DNA from: Nitrospiraceae bacterium
GTDB taxonomy: Bacteria > Nitrospirota > Nitrospiria > Nitrospirales > Nitrospiraceae
Direction: 5' to 3'
Assembly: GCA_009692155.1 (NCBI GenBank)
Contig: SHZW01000001.1
Coordinates: 1-64,000, forward strand
DNA length: 64,000 nucleotides
Positions 44,389 through 54,026 of this stretch are shown in pieces. A model generated the notes under the pieces. That model worked only from the letters and a program-made list of their open reading frames with translations. It searched no databases and had not been told where the DNA came from. Position 1 is the first letter of the stretch. Every line of letters starts with the position of its first letter. The position numbers were made by a program, and so were the translations under genes.

Positions 44389-45108
44389 TCAGAGACCGGC
44401 AATCAATTTTGGCAATCCATCCAGCGTGCGGATCGCGGGCACTGACGCTGCAGACCGGATATCCGACTCGCGACTGACCAGTACCGCCGCGAGACCCGCC
44501 CTCCTTGCTCCCTCGACATCGTCCCGCAGGCTGTCTCCCACGTGCGCGGCGTCGTCCGGATCCATCGCATGTTTGTCGAGCGCAAGCTGAAAAATCTTGA
44601 GCGCCGGCTTGGCGGCATGGGCCAGGCTCGAAATCGTAATCGTATCGAAGAGAGCGGCAAGGCCCAGTCCGCGCAGCACGTTGAACAGCCGCGAGTCGAA
44701 GTTTGAAATAATTCCAAGCTCGTATCCCTGCTCCTTCAGCCCCTTCAGCACCCCTATGGTTTCCGGGTAGAGTGTCCAGCAGGACGGCCCGCCGAATGCG
44801 TCGAAGACGTCGTCGAAATAGTCGTCGAATCGCTCGAACATCCCGACGCGATACCAGACGTTATGGACGACATCAAACCACCAGAGCCGCTCGCACCGCT
44901 TGATCTCTTTCGGGTCGCTCACGGCAAACACCGGCGGCGGCGCATCGGCAAAAGCGCGCACAAACGCCGCCTTGACCGAACTCAACAGTTTCGGCGTTTT
45001 CTTGACGCCATACTTCTCCGCATGGGTCAGGTAGATGTCCGCGACAGACCCCTTCACATGAAAGAGCGTCCCGGCCGCGTCGAAAAAGATGACCTTGATC
45101 CTGCTCAT
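44389..45108 (-). CDS. HAD-superfamily hydrolase
   Basis: 239 aa. Motif I is FFDAAGTLFH with the nucleophile Asp. Motif II is in IISNFDSR, motif III is at AAKPALKIF, and motif IV is HVGDSLRDDVEGARRAG. It probably dephosphorylates a small phosphorylated metabolite; the substrate is unknown. Its ATG overlaps the TGA of the DUF1284 gene. Confidence 0.88.
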   Translation of the reverse strand: MSRIKVIFFDAAGTLFHVKGSVADIYLTHAEKYGVKKTPKLLSSVKAAFVRAFADAPPPVFAVSDPKEIKRCERLWWFDVVHNVWYRVGMFERFDDYFDDVFDAFGGPSCWTLYPETIGVLKGLKEQGYELGIISNFDSRLFNVLRGLGLAALFDTITISSLAHAAKPALKIFQLALDKHAMDPDDAAHVGDSLRDDVEGARRAGLAAVLVSRESDIRSAASVPAIRTLDGLPKLIAGL

Positions 45109-45539
45109 GACCGCAACCGATCGATCCCTTCCTTGCAATACCCGAGCGGCAGCCAGCGGCACTGCCCGCAGATAGCCGGCAAGTCGCTCCCCTTGATCGA
45201 GGCACGAATGCGATCCAGCACGTCACGCCAGCGCACCACGCTGCCTGCTGCGAGTCCCAACCGCTTCAAAACGTGCCGATCCTGCATCTGCATCCCCGCT
45301 TCCGACCCCTTGCCGTTCAGCGTGCAGCCGGCAGGCGCCCGATGCGGGCAAGCCCCGCAGACCGCATCGGGTTCTTCCACCAGTTCGACGGAATGATCGG
45401 GATTCTCAGCCAGGCTTCGATGAATGGCGGTCAGGTTGTCGGTAAAACCAGGGCTGTAGCCTTCCCCGCGAAAGCCCTGCAGGCATAGCAGCGTATGCCC
45501 GCGCAATCGAATAGCTGATGGTGGACGGGTGCCGTTCAT
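45105..45539 (-). CDS. DUF1284 cysteine-rich protein
   Basis: 144 aa. The start IRLRGHTLLCLQGFRGEGYS is the DUF1284 signature. Cysteines at CGACPH, C-TLNG and CGQCRWLPLGYC suggest an iron-sulfur or zinc site. Function is unknown in the family. It is translationally coupled to the HAD hydrolase. Confidence 0.75.
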   Translation of the reverse strand: MNGTRPPSAIRLRGHTLLCLQGFRGEGYSPGFTDNLTAIHRSLAENPDHSVELVEEPDAVCGACPHRAPAGCTLNGKGSEAGMQMQDRHVLKRLGLAAGSVVRWRDVLDRIRASIKGSDLPAICGQCRWLPLGYCKEGIDRLRS

Positions 45540-45598
45540 AGGCACACCCCGCATTGAAAGGAGGATGGATGATCGATCTCCCGTCTGAACGGGAGCGA

Positions 45599-45730
45599 CT
45601 ACTTCCGTTTCGCTTTTGCCGCAGCGGCCTTCGCTTCCGTTCGCCGTTTTTGGACCAGCGCTTTCATGCGCCGGACGTTCTTGCGGTGTTTCAACTTCAA
45701 CTTGCGTCGTTTCATGTGACTCCGCGGCAT
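45599..45730 (-). CDS. very small, very basic protein, 43 aa
   Basis: Not in the ORF track. ATG 45730 follows AAGGA at 8 nt. The product starts MPRSHMKRRKLKLKHRKNVR and ends in an Ala/Lys tail (EAKAAAAKAKRK). Composition resembles ribosome-associated peptides such as the bS22/COX24 type, but this is tentative. The strong start signal and coding-like bias argue that it is real. Confidence 0.6.
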   Translation of the reverse strand: MPRSHMKRRKLKLKHRKNVRRMKALVQKRRTEAKAAAAKAKRK

Positions 45731-45791
45731 ATCTCAGTCCTTTCTATATGCGAGTTGAGTACGGACCGCACGATGTATAGCACACTAGCCA

Positions 45792-45862
45792 GGCTATGGG
45801 CGATAGGGAAGTCGCCTAATTTTCTCTCCAACCCATAGCCTATCACCTATTGCCTCTCGCCT
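45792..45862. repeat. intergenic quasi-repeat palindrome E
   Basis: The left arm GGCTATGGGCGATAGGGAAG and right arm CCCATAGCCTATCACCTATT, then GCCTCTCGCC, pair imperfectly. Units are GGCGATAGG-like. It lies upstream of valS. Confidence 0.5.
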
Positions 45863-45933
45863 GCGCAATGCGCCGCCTTGCGAGGCGAAAGTTCGCGTGT
45901 TACGATGCGCGCCAACTTTCACCTCAGGCGAAC

Positions 45934-48690
45934 ATGTCCGGCAAACAACTGGAAAAAATCTACGAGCCGAAACAGGTCGAAGACCGGTGGTACCGGCACT
46001 GGGTCGAGAAGGGCTATTTTCACGCTCCGCTCGCCCATCCCGGCGAGCCCTATACGATTGTCATCCCGCCGCCGAACGTGACCGGCTCGCTCCACATCGG
46101 CCACGCGCTGAACAACACCCTGCAAGACATCCTGATCCGATGGCGCCGGATGCAGGGCCGCAATGCCCTCTGGGTCCCCGGCATGGATCATGCCGGCATC
46201 GCGACGCAGAACGTCGTCGAACGCCAACTCTCGACCGAGGGTTCTTCGCGCGAACAACTTGGACGCGAGAAATTCATCGAGCGGGTCTGGGCGTGGAAAG
46301 GACAATCCGGCGGCACGATCATTCAGCAGCTCAAGCGGCTCGGCGCGTCATGTGATTGGAGCCGCGAACGCTTCACAATGGACGAGGGACTCTCGAAAGC
46401 CGTCCGCGAGGTGTTCGTCCGGCTCCACGAAGACGGACTCATCTATCGCGGCGAGCGGCTGATTAACTGGTGCCCGCGCTGCCTGACTGCCCTGTCAGAC
46501 ATCGAGGTCGAGCATGAAGACACGAAGGGCAAGATGTACCACATCAGCTATCCACTGGCGGATGATCCGAATACGGCTCTGACCGTCGCCACGACGCGGC
46601 CCGAGACAATGCTGGGCGACACGGCCGTCGCCGTCCATCCGGAGGATCCCCGCTATCGGCATCTAATAGGCAAAAAGGTCCGCCTGCCGCTGACCACGCG
46701 CGAAATTCCCATCGTGGGGGATTCGATCCTGGTGGACCTGGAATTCGGCACCGGCGCAGTCAAGATCACCCCGGCGCACGACTTCAACGACTTCGAAGCC
46801 GGCGAGCGGCACAAGCTGCCACGCCTGACGATCTTCAATCATCTCGCGCAACTCGACCCGAAGGGCCTCAAGGCCGCCGAGGTTGAAGAAACCGTCACAA
46901 GCGAGATTCAAAACCTGCCCGTCAGCAAGGCCAGGTCGAAAGTCGAGCAGGCCCTCAAAGCGCGCGACCTGCTGGTCAAAACTGAAGATCACAAGATGGC
47001 GCTCGGCAAATGTTACCGCTGCAAGACAGTCGTGGAGCCGTACCTCTCCCCGCAATGGTTCGTCAAAATCAAACCGTTGGCCGAGCCGGCCATCAAAGCC
47101 GTCGAAGACGGGCGAATCCGGATCGTCCCCGAGAGCTGGACGAACAATTATCTTGGGTGGATGCGGGATATTAAGGATTGGTGCATCTCCCGCCAGATCT
47201 GGTGGGGCCACCGGATTCCGGCCTGGTATTGCACGTCGTGCAACCGCGCGGCGATGGTGGAAGCCGCCTCCTCGACTTCGTCGCAGCGCGCCTACACCTT
47301 TCTGGCCACGGCTCAACCGATGGTCGGACGCACGGCGCCGGCACAATGCCCGGCTTGCCAGCAGAAGGATTTTATCCAGGACCCGGACGTGCTCGACACC
47401 TGGTTCTCGTCCGCCCTCTGGCCCTTCTCCACGCTCGGCTGGCCGGAGCAGACACCGGACCTGAAAAAATTCTACCCGACTTCAACGCTGGTCACCGGCC
47501 TCGACATTCTGTTCTTCTGGGTTGCCCGCATGATCATGATGGGGCTCAAATTCATGGGCGACGTCCCGTTCCGAGACGTCTACATCCATGCCCTGGTCCG
47601 CGACGCAGAAGGCCAGAAGATGAGCAAGTCCAAGGGCAACGTCGTCGATCCCCTCCACGTCATGGAGCAATACGGGACCGATGCGCTGCGCTTTACCCTG
47701 GCTGCCATGGCCTCGCCGGGCCGCGACATCAAACTGGCCGAGGAACGGATCGAAGGCTACCGCAACTTCGCCAATAAAATCTGGAACGCGGCGAGATTCA
47801 TCCTCATGAACCTCGATGGCCCGCGTGAAGCGGTTTCTCCGAAGGATCGCCCCTTTGCCGACCGCTGGATTCTCAGCCGTCTGAATCGAACGATCCGGGA
47901 AGTCACCGCTTCGCTCGAGCAATACCGGTTTGATCAGGCTTCAAGCCATCTCTATCAATTCATCTGGCACGAGTACTGCGACTGGTATCTGGAGCTGATC
48001 AAGCCCGCGTTACAGAACAAGGATTCTGTCGAGGCCACACGAACCAGGCAGACGCTTGTGGAAACATTCGAAACCGTACAACGGCTGCTGCACCCCTTCA
48101 TGCCGTTTATCAGCGAGGAAATCTGGCAGACGCTGCCCCACGAAGGAGAGAGTATCGTCACGCAGCGATACCCCGCGCCCACACCAGACTGGGATTCCAA
48201 GGAAACGGAGACAGAATTCGCCACAGTGGAGCGGTTCGTCAGCACGGCGCGAACCGGGCGGTCCCTGCTGAATGTCCTGCCTGGAAAGGCTCTCACCCTC
48301 TTTGGCACGGCAAGAGATCCCGAGCAATGGACCACGTTGGTGAACCGCCAGTCCTATGCGGCCCACCTGAGTAAGGGGACCATCACGGCCGACAAGGCAC
48401 CGGACAAGTGGGGTGCGCGCGTCCTGCGTTTGCCCGCCGAAGGCCTGATCGTGGGCATTCAAGTCGAGCAGGACGTGGACCTTCGGGACGCGCTGGTGCG
48501 GATTTCAAAACAGAAGCAGGAACTGTCGAAGGAATGCGAACGGATGGAAGCCAAACTCTCCAACAGGGAATTCATGGCCAAGGCGCCGGAGGATGTCGTC
48601 GCGGAATGGCGACAACGCATCGTCACGCTCAAGCGGGAGTCGGACCTGCTCGCCGATAGCGAACGGCAGCTGCAAGAGATGACGGCATGA
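45934..48690 (+). CDS. valS: valyl-tRNA synthetase
   Basis: 918 aa class I synthetase. HIGH motif is PPPNVTGSLHIGHAL, the editing domain has TTRPETMLGDTAVAVHPED, and the KMSKS loop is GQKMSKSKGN. An anticodon-binding domain and a C-terminal coiled-coil arm (ECERMEAKLSNREF) follow. ATG 45934 (MSGKQLEKIYEPKQVE) fits the family better than the track start. It heads the valS-nadC-birA run with overlapping stops and starts. Confidence 0.97.
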   Translation: MSGKQLEKIYEPKQVEDRWYRHWVEKGYFHAPLAHPGEPYTIVIPPPNVTGSLHIGHALNNTLQDILIRWRRMQGRNALWVPGMDHAGIATQNVVERQLSTEGSSREQLGREKFIERVWAWKGQSGGTIIQQLKRLGASCDWSRERFTMDEGLSKAVREVFVRLHEDGLIYRGERLINWCPRCLTALSDIEVEHEDTKGKMYHISYPLADDPNTALTVATTRPETMLGDTAVAVHPEDPRYRHLIGKKVRLPLTTREIPIVGDSILVDLEFGTGAVKITPAHDFNDFEAGERHKLPRLTIFNHLAQLDPKGLKAAEVEETVTSEIQNLPVSKARSKVEQALKARDLLVKTEDHKMALGKCYRCKTVVEPYLSPQWFVKIKPLAEPAIKAVEDGRIRIVPESWTNNYLGWMRDIKDWCISRQIWWGHRIPAWYCTSCNRAAMVEAASSTSSQRAYTFLATAQPMVGRTAPAQCPACQQKDFIQDPDVLDTWFSSALWPFSTLGWPEQTPDLKKFYPTSTLVTGLDILFFWVARMIMMGLKFMGDVPFRDVYIHALVRDAEGQKMSKSKGNVVDPLHVMEQYGTDALRFTLAAMASPGRDIKLAEERIEGYRNFANKIWNAARFILMNLDGPREAVSPKDRPFADRWILSRLNRTIREVTASLEQYRFDQASSHLYQFIWHEYCDWYLELIKPALQNKDSVEATRTRQTLVETFETVQRLLHPFMPFISEEIWQTLPHEGESIVTQRYPAPTPDWDSKETETEFATVERFVSTARTGRSLLNVLPGKALTLFGTARDPEQWTTLVNRQSYAAHLSKGTITADKAPDKWGARVLRLPAEGLIVGIQVEQDVDLRDALVRISKQKQELSKECERMEAKLSNREFMAKAPEDVVAEWRQRIVTLKRESDLLADSERQLQEMTA

Positions 48691-49559
48691 CACCTGTCCC
48701 TACCCGGCAGATTCGCACGGCCGTCACAATCGCTCTCGCCGAAGATATCGACCACGGTGACGTGACGACCTCGGCCCTCTTTCCCAAACCGATCCGTGCC
48801 CGCGGGACCATCGTCGCCCATCAGACAATCACGGTCGCCGGCATCGCTGCCGCCAAACAAACGTTTCATGCCGTGGATGCCTCGCTCACGATCGTCCGTG
48901 CCGTCAAAGACGGCACGCGAGTGAAACGTGACCGTCCAGTCATAATCGTCGAAGGCGACGCACGGTCATTGCTGACGGCCGAACGAATCGCGCTCAACTT
49001 TCTTCAGCGCCTCTCCGGCATCGCGACCCTCACCGCCAGGTTTTGCAAAGCGGTGCGAGGCCGCCGCGTCAAGATCCTCGATACGCGGAAGACCACGCCC
49101 GGCCTGCGCGCATTGGAAAAATGGGCCGTCACACTCGGAGGTGGGCACAATCACCGTCACTCGCTGGGCGATGGCGTGCTGATCAAGGACAACCACCTTG
49201 AACTGATCGGCCACGATGTGGCGTCCGCCTGCCGTCTCGCAAGAAAGCGGGTCCCGCGCGGGCTGAAGATCGAAGTGGAAGCCAGGACTCTCGGCGAAGT
49301 CCGTGCCGCGCTCGACGGCAAGGCTGACATCATTCTGTTGGACAACATGACCGTGCCGGATATCAGACGGGCCATCAGACTGATCAAACAGCGCGCGACA
49401 ATCGAGGTGTCCGGCGGTGTGACGCTGGCGAATGTTCGGAAGCTCGCCACGGCAGGGCCCGATAGAATTTCGATCGGCGCCCTGACCCATTCTGCGCCGG
49501 CCGCCGATTTGAGCATGGATATCGTGCCGATCCGGCGGCGCACTGGTCGTAAACAATAA
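48687..49559 (+). CDS. nadC: nicotinate-nucleotide pyrophosphorylase (quinolinate phosphoribosyltransferase)
   Basis: Makes nicotinate mononucleotide from quinolinate and PRPP in NAD synthesis. 290 aa. EDIDHGDVTTSALF is near the N-terminus, LDTRKTTPGLRALEKWAV holds substrate-binding Arg/Lys, and LLDNMTVPDIRRAI and EVSGGVTLANVR follow. ATGA overlap with valS. Confidence 0.95.
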   Translation: MTPVPTRQIRTAVTIALAEDIDHGDVTTSALFPKPIRARGTIVAHQTITVAGIAAAKQTFHAVDASLTIVRAVKDGTRVKRDRPVIIVEGDARSLLTAERIALNFLQRLSGIATLTARFCKAVRGRRVKILDTRKTTPGLRALEKWAVTLGGGHNHRHSLGDGVLIKDNHLELIGHDVASACRLARKRVPRGLKIEVEARTLGEVRAALDGKADIILLDNMTVPDIRRAIRLIKQRATIEVSGGVTLANVRKLATAGPDRISIGALTHSAPAADLSMDIVPIRRRTGRKQ

Positions 49560-50383
49560 TGGCAACGCCCGCAGCTTTCCAGCCTCTCAACGCGCAGAGC
49601 ATCCAGCGTGCCCTCTCCACCAAAACATTCGGGCGCATGCTCCACGTTCTGGAGGAAGTCGCCTCAACCAATACCCACGCTGCCGCGCTGGCCCAGGACG
49701 GCGCCCCACACGGCACCGTCGTCGTCGCAGAAACCCAGACAGCGGGACGCGGACGACTGGGTCGCCACTGGCACTCCCCTTCCGGCAAGAATCTCCACTG
49801 CTCGATCCTTTTGCGTGCGATGCCGGCTCGCGAGCAGCAACCGCTCTGGCTATCCTGGATTCCCCTCACCGCCGCCCTCGCCATCGGCCGGGCGGTGCAG
49901 GTCGTGGCAAATCTGAAGCCATCCGTCAAATGGCCGAACGATATCCTGATCGAAGACCGGAAGCTCGGCGGCGTCCTGTGCGAAAGCAGCGGAGTCGGGA
50001 CCGCGCATGCGACCGTCATCGTCGGAATCGGCTTGAACGTGAACATCCGCCGCGATGAATTCCCCGAGGAGCTGCGTGAGATTGCCACCTCGCTGGCGAT
50101 TGAAGCTCAGCGGCCATGCGACCGGACCGCTCTTCTTGCCGCCCTGCTCGTGGAATTGGAAACCCGGTGCGAGTCGTTGCTCGCCGGGCACCACGGAGAC
50201 ATTCTCAAAGAATATATGCTACGCTGCTCGACAATCGGCCGGCGGGTGCGGATTGAACTGGCCCATGGGGAACAGATGGACGGCACAGCCAAATCCGTCG
50301 AGGTGGACGGTTCGCTTCGAATCATCCGTGATGATCGCACCACCGTTGACATTCGGGCCGGCGACGTCATCCACTTGCGCTGA
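49559..50383 (+). CDS. birA: biotin-[acetyl-CoA carboxylase] ligase
   Basis: 274 aa. GRGRLGRHWHSP, the biotinyl-AMP loop, and KWPNDILIEDRKLGGVLCE are intact. No N-terminal helix-turn-helix is present, so it is a monofunctional ligase that should not act as the bio-operon repressor. It overlaps nadC as TAATG. Confidence 0.93.
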   Translation: MATPAAFQPLNAQSIQRALSTKTFGRMLHVLEEVASTNTHAAALAQDGAPHGTVVVAETQTAGRGRLGRHWHSPSGKNLHCSILLRAMPAREQQPLWLSWIPLTAALAIGRAVQVVANLKPSVKWPNDILIEDRKLGGVLCESSGVGTAHATVIVGIGLNVNIRRDEFPEELREIATSLAIEAQRPCDRTALLAALLVELETRCESLLAGHHGDILKEYMLRCSTIGRRVRIELAHGEQMDGTAKSVEVDGSLRIIRDDRTTVDIRAGDVIHLR

Positions 50384-50388
50384 AAACC

Positions 50389-50466
50389 GTGATGCGTGAT
50401 CGGTCATGAGTAAGGGGTACCGATTCAACTTTATTACTCATTACGCGTAACGCATCACGCATAACG
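50389..50466. repeat. intergenic quasi-repeat palindrome F
   Basis: The left arm GTGATGCGTGATCGGTCATG and right arm ACTCATTACGCGTAACGCAT, followed by CACGCATAACG, pair imperfectly. Units are GTGATGCGT-like. It fills the birA-coaX gap. Same lexicon as 24114 and 59457. Confidence 0.65.
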
Positions 50467-50473
50467 AGGCTTG

Positions 50474-51247
50474 ATGCTGCTCGCTATTGATATCGGCAAC
50501 ACGAACGTCGTCTGGGGCATCTACGAGGGACGGACCCTCAAAGGCCATTGGCGGCTGGCGACCGAAGCATCCAAAACCGCCGACGAGTACGGCATCCTCT
50601 TTGTAAACATTCTCCAGCAGGCCGGCATCGATACAAACAAGATTACCGACGCCATCCTCTCCAGCGTCGTGCCGTCGCTCACCGCCGTCTTCGATGAAAT
50701 GGTGGAGACCTATTTCAAGTGCACCCCGCTGATCGTATCGTCCGACCTCGACATGGGCATCCAGATCGCCTACCCATACCCTCTCGAGATTGGAAGCGAT
50801 CGGTTGGTGAACGCCGCCGCCGCCTATGCCCGTTACAAAACCTGCCTTATCATCGTGGATTTCGGCACCGCGACAACGTTCTGCGCCATCAGCTCACGAG
50901 GCGAATACCTGGGCGGTGCCATTGCGCCGGGCCTGGGCATTGCGAGCGAAGCCCTGTTCACCCGGACGGCGAAACTTCCCAAGGTGGACCTGACCCGTCC
51001 GAAAACCGTGATCGGCAAGGATACGGCCGGCAGCATGCAGTCCGGGTTGATCTTCGGCTATGCCGGCCTGGTAGACGAACTTGTCACCCGCATACAAGTC
51101 GAACTCGGCCAGAAAGCGACCGTGCTCGCCACTGGCGGGCTGGCGTCCCTGATTGCCCCGGAATCCCGCACCATTCAGGAAGTCCGGCCGTATTTAACTC
51201 TCGAGGGTCTGGAACTGATCTATCGAAAGACCCGCGGAGAGGAATAA
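50474..51247 (+). CDS. coaX: type III pantothenate kinase
   Basis: 257 aa of the ASKHA fold. MLLAIDIGNTNVVWGIY binds ATP, and DFGTATTFCAIS and GGAIAPGLGIASEALF are the other conserved motifs. It phosphorylates pantothenate as the first step of CoA synthesis. ATG 50474 is preferred to the TTG one codon earlier. Confidence 0.95.
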   Translation: MLLAIDIGNTNVVWGIYEGRTLKGHWRLATEASKTADEYGILFVNILQQAGIDTNKITDAILSSVVPSLTAVFDEMVETYFKCTPLIVSSDLDMGIQIAYPYPLEIGSDRLVNAAAAYARYKTCLIIVDFGTATTFCAISSRGEYLGGAIAPGLGIASEALFTRTAKLPKVDLTRPKTVIGKDTAGSMQSGLIFGYAGLVDELVTRIQVELGQKATVLATGGLASLIAPESRTIQEVRPYLTLEGLELIYRKTRGEE

Positions 51248-51369
51248 ACGTCCTCTCAGACTGTTTTCGCCTCTTTTCTCTACCTTCCCACGCAACATAA
51301 AAGAAAACCATCGTAACTAGTTGACTTTATATGCCTCATGGCTATCTGACCCCAAGTAGAGGTACCCAG

Positions 51370-51945
51370 GTGAGCAAAAGACAAGAAAACTTAAATACAT
51401 TCAGTGACTTGGAAGATTCTGAGCCTGGGAAATCCAGTGTTGATCAGCCTGTTGAGGAAACAGATCTGGAGCAGACCCTGGCAGCCAGGACTGAAGAAGC
51501 GAAGACGTCCCAGGACAAATACCTCAGGTTGGCGGCTGAGTTCGAAAATTTCAAGCGGCTGGCGCAGAAACAGAAGCAGGACTATTCGCAGTTCGCCAAT
51601 GAAAGCATCCTGAAAGAATCGCTCCCCATCGTGGATAATTTGGAACGCGCCCTGAAATGCGTGCAGGAGGGCCGCACGACCGATGGGCTGGTCCAGGGAG
51701 TCGAGTTGACGTTGAAACAATTTACGGAAACCCTGGCGAGGTTCGGCGTCAAGCCGATTGCCAGCCTGGGCGTTCCCTTCGATCCGACCTGTCATCAGGC
51801 GGTGGCACGGCAGGAATCGAATACGGTAGCGGAGAACATCGTCATCGAGGAATATCAAAAGGGATACCAACTGCATGACCGCATCCTGCGGGCTGCCATG
51901 GTGGTAGTCGCAACGGCGCAGGCATCGGACACACACGACGAATAA
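51370..51945 (+). CDS. grpE: nucleotide exchange factor GrpE
   Basis: 191 aa. A charged N-terminal tail and long dimerisation helix (EEAKTSQDKYLRLAAEFENF KRL region) are followed by the beta-domain segment GVPFDPTCHQAVARQES and EYQKGYQLHDRILRAAMV, the GrpE signature. It releases ADP from DnaK. GTG 51370 sits behind AGAGG; the track start at 51331 is less supported. Confidence 0.95.
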   Translation: MSKRQENLNTFSDLEDSEPGKSSVDQPVEETDLEQTLAARTEEAKTSQDKYLRLAAEFENFKRLAQKQKQDYSQFANESILKESLPIVDNLERALKCVQEGRTTDGLVQGVELTLKQFTETLARFGVKPIASLGVPFDPTCHQAVARQESNTVAENIVIEEYQKGYQLHDRILRAAMVVVATAQASDTHDE

Positions 51946-51996
51946 AATAACCGGAGACCTCGCGCCCATCTGAGGGGCGAGGGAAGGAGCAGACAC

Positions 51997-53931
51997 ATGG
52001 GCAAAGTCATCGGCATTGATCTCGGAACGACCAACTCGTGCGTCGCCATTATGAGCGGCGGCGATCCCGTCGTCATCGCCAACGCGGAAGGCAGCCGCAC
52101 GACGCCGTCCGTGGTCGGCATCACCGACAAGAACGAACGGCTGGTGGGACAGATCGCCAAGCGCCAGGCGATTACCAATCCTGAAAATACGATCTTTTCC
52201 GTCAAGCGGCTGATGGGCCGGAAGTTCGACAGCCGCCAGGTGCAGGATGCCATGAAGCGCCTCCCCTACAAAGTCACGAAAGGCAGCAACGGGGACGCCC
52301 ACGTGGAAATCCGCGGCAAGCAGTACAGCCCTCCGGAGGTTTCCGCGATGATCCTCCAGAAGATGCGACAGACCGCGGAAGACTTTCTCGGCGAAAAAGT
52401 CACCGAGGCGGTCATCACCGTCCCGGCCTACTTCGACGACAGCCAGCGGCAGGCCACCAAGGATGCCGGCCAGATCGCCGGACTGAACGTGCTGCGCATC
52501 ATCAACGAGCCGACGGCGGCTGCGCTGGCCTACGGACTCGACAAGAAAAAAGACGAGCGGGTCGCGGTATACGACCTGGGCGGCGGCACCTTCGACATCT
52601 CAGTCCTGGAAATCGGCGAAGGCGTCTTCGAGGTCAAGTCCACCAACGGCGACACGTTCCTGGGCGGCGACGACTTCGACGAGCGCGTCATGGACTGGCT
52701 CGTGGACGAATTCAAAAAAGACCAGGGCATCGATCTTCGCAAGGACCGGATGGCACTGCAACGGCTCAAGGAAGCCGCCGAGCGGGCGAAGATCGAGTTG
52801 TCATCCTCGCAGGACAGCGAGATCAACCTGCCCTTCATCACGGCCGACCAGAGCGGGCCGAAACACCTGGTCATCAAGCTGACCCGTGCCAAGTTCGAAC
52901 AGTTGGTGGATGACCTGGTCCAGCGTACCGTCGAGCCGTGCAAAAAGGCGCTGGCGGATGCCGGCGTCACGGCCAAGGACATCCATGAAGTGGTGCTCGT
53001 CGGCGGCATGACCCGTATGCCGAAAGTCATACAGGTCGTGCGCGACTTTTTCGGCAAGGAACCGCACAAGGGCGTGAACCCGGACGAAGTGGTGGCCATC
53101 GGCGCCGGCGTCCAGGGCGGCGTGCTCAAGGGCGAGGTCAAGGACGTGCTCCTGCTGGACGTGACGCCCCTGACCCTCGGCATCGAGACGCTGGGCGGCA
53201 TCTTCACGCATCTGATCGAACGGAACACGACCATCCCGACGAAAAAGAGCCAGGTCTTCTCGACCGCCTCGGACAATCAAAGCGCGGTCACGATCCGGGT
53301 CTTTCAGGGCGAACGCGAGATGGCCAACGACAACAAGTTGCTCGGCCAGTTCGACCTGGTCGGCATTCCTCCGGCTCCGCGCGGCATGCCGCAGGTTGAA
53401 GTCGCGTTCGATATCGATGCCAACGGCATCGTGCACGTCAACGCGAAGGATCTGGGCACCGGCAAGGAACAGTCCATCAAGATCACGGCCTCCAGCGGAT
53501 TGAGCAAGGACGAAATCGAGAAGATGGTGAAAGAGGCCCAGTCCCACACGGAAGACGACAAGCAAAGGAAAAAGCTGGCCGAGGCGCGCAATCAGGCCGA
53601 CAGCCTCATCTACGGCACGGAAAAAAATCTGACTGAGCACGGCGACAAGATCGGCGAGGACGATAAAAATAAAATCAAGGAAGCGGTCGCCGCCGCGCGC
53701 AAGGCCATGGAAGGCGACAATCCGGACGCGATCGACGAGGCCGTGCGAACCCTGACGGTGGCGTCGCACAAGCTGGCCGAAGAAATGTACAAAAAAACAT
53801 CGAGCGGAGCGGAAACGGGCGGCGCAGGAACCGGGCCGAACGGCCAAGGCAGCGGCTCAACCGACTCGGCCAAGAGCGACGAAAAAGTCGTGGACGCCGA
53901 ATTCGAAGAAGTGGATAAAGAGAAGAAGTAG
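51997..53931 (+). CDS. dnaK: molecular chaperone DnaK (Hsp70)
   Basis: 644 aa, full length. Hsp70 signatures are [30 protein letters not shown] and [15 protein letters not shown]. The substrate domain follows from about 390, and a lid ends in a Gly/Ser-rich tail with [12 protein letters not shown]. It has a strong GGGAAGGAG ribosome site. Its TAG stop is embedded in a quasi-repeat arm that separates it from dnaJ. Confidence 0.98.
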   Translation: MGKVIGIDLGTTNSCVAIMSGGDPVVIANAEGSRTTPSVVGITDKNERLVGQIAKRQAITNPENTIFSVKRLMGRKFDSRQVQDAMKRLPYKVTKGSNGDAHVEIRGKQYSPPEVSAMILQKMRQTAEDFLGEKVTEAVITVPAYFDDSQRQATKDAGQIAGLNVLRIINEPTAAALAYGLDKKKDERVAVYDLGGGTFDISVLEIGEGVFEVKSTNGDTFLGGDDFDERVMDWLVDEFKKDQGIDLRKDRMALQRLKEAAERAKIELSSSQDSEINLPFITADQSGPKHLVIKLTRAKFEQLVDDLVQRTVEPCKKALADAGVTAKDIHEVVLVGGMTRMPKVIQVVRDFFGKEPHKGVNPDEVVAIGAGVQGGVLKGEVKDVLLLDVTPLTLGIETLGGIFTHLIERNTTIPTKKSQVFSTASDNQSAVTIRVFQGEREMANDNKLLGQFDLVGIPPAPRGMPQVEVAFDIDANGIVHVNAKDLGTGKEQSIKITASSGLSKDEIEKMVKEAQSHTEDDKQRKKLAEARNQADSLIYGTEKNLTEHGDKIGEDDKNKIKEAVAAARKAMEGDNPDAIDEAVRTLTVASHKLAEEMYKKTSSGAETGGAGTGPNGQGSGSTDSAKSDEKVVDAEFEEVDKEKK

Positions 53932-54011
53932 CAGGTAGCGAACAGCGGGCAGCCGATAGCTTTGAACTCTTCGTTGAAAGCCGTTAGCTACCCGCTATTT
54001 GCTATTCGCTA
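53928..54011. repeat. intergenic quasi-repeat palindrome G (dnaK-dnaJ gap)
   Basis: The left arm GTAGCAGGTAGCGAACAGCG and right arm GTTAGCTACCCGCTATTTGC followed by TATTCGCTA pair imperfectly. Units are GGTAGCGAACAGC-like, as at 24893. It starts within the dnaK stop codon and ends about 15 nt before the dnaJ start. Confidence 0.65.
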
Positions 54012-54026
54012 GTGGTACTGACACAG

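Noticed and set aside
51248-51369. CIRCE or sigma-32 promoter before grpE-dnaK
   Set aside because: No TTAGCACTC-N9-GAGTGCTAA inverted repeat was found, and a TTGACT near 51320 has no convincing -10 partner.
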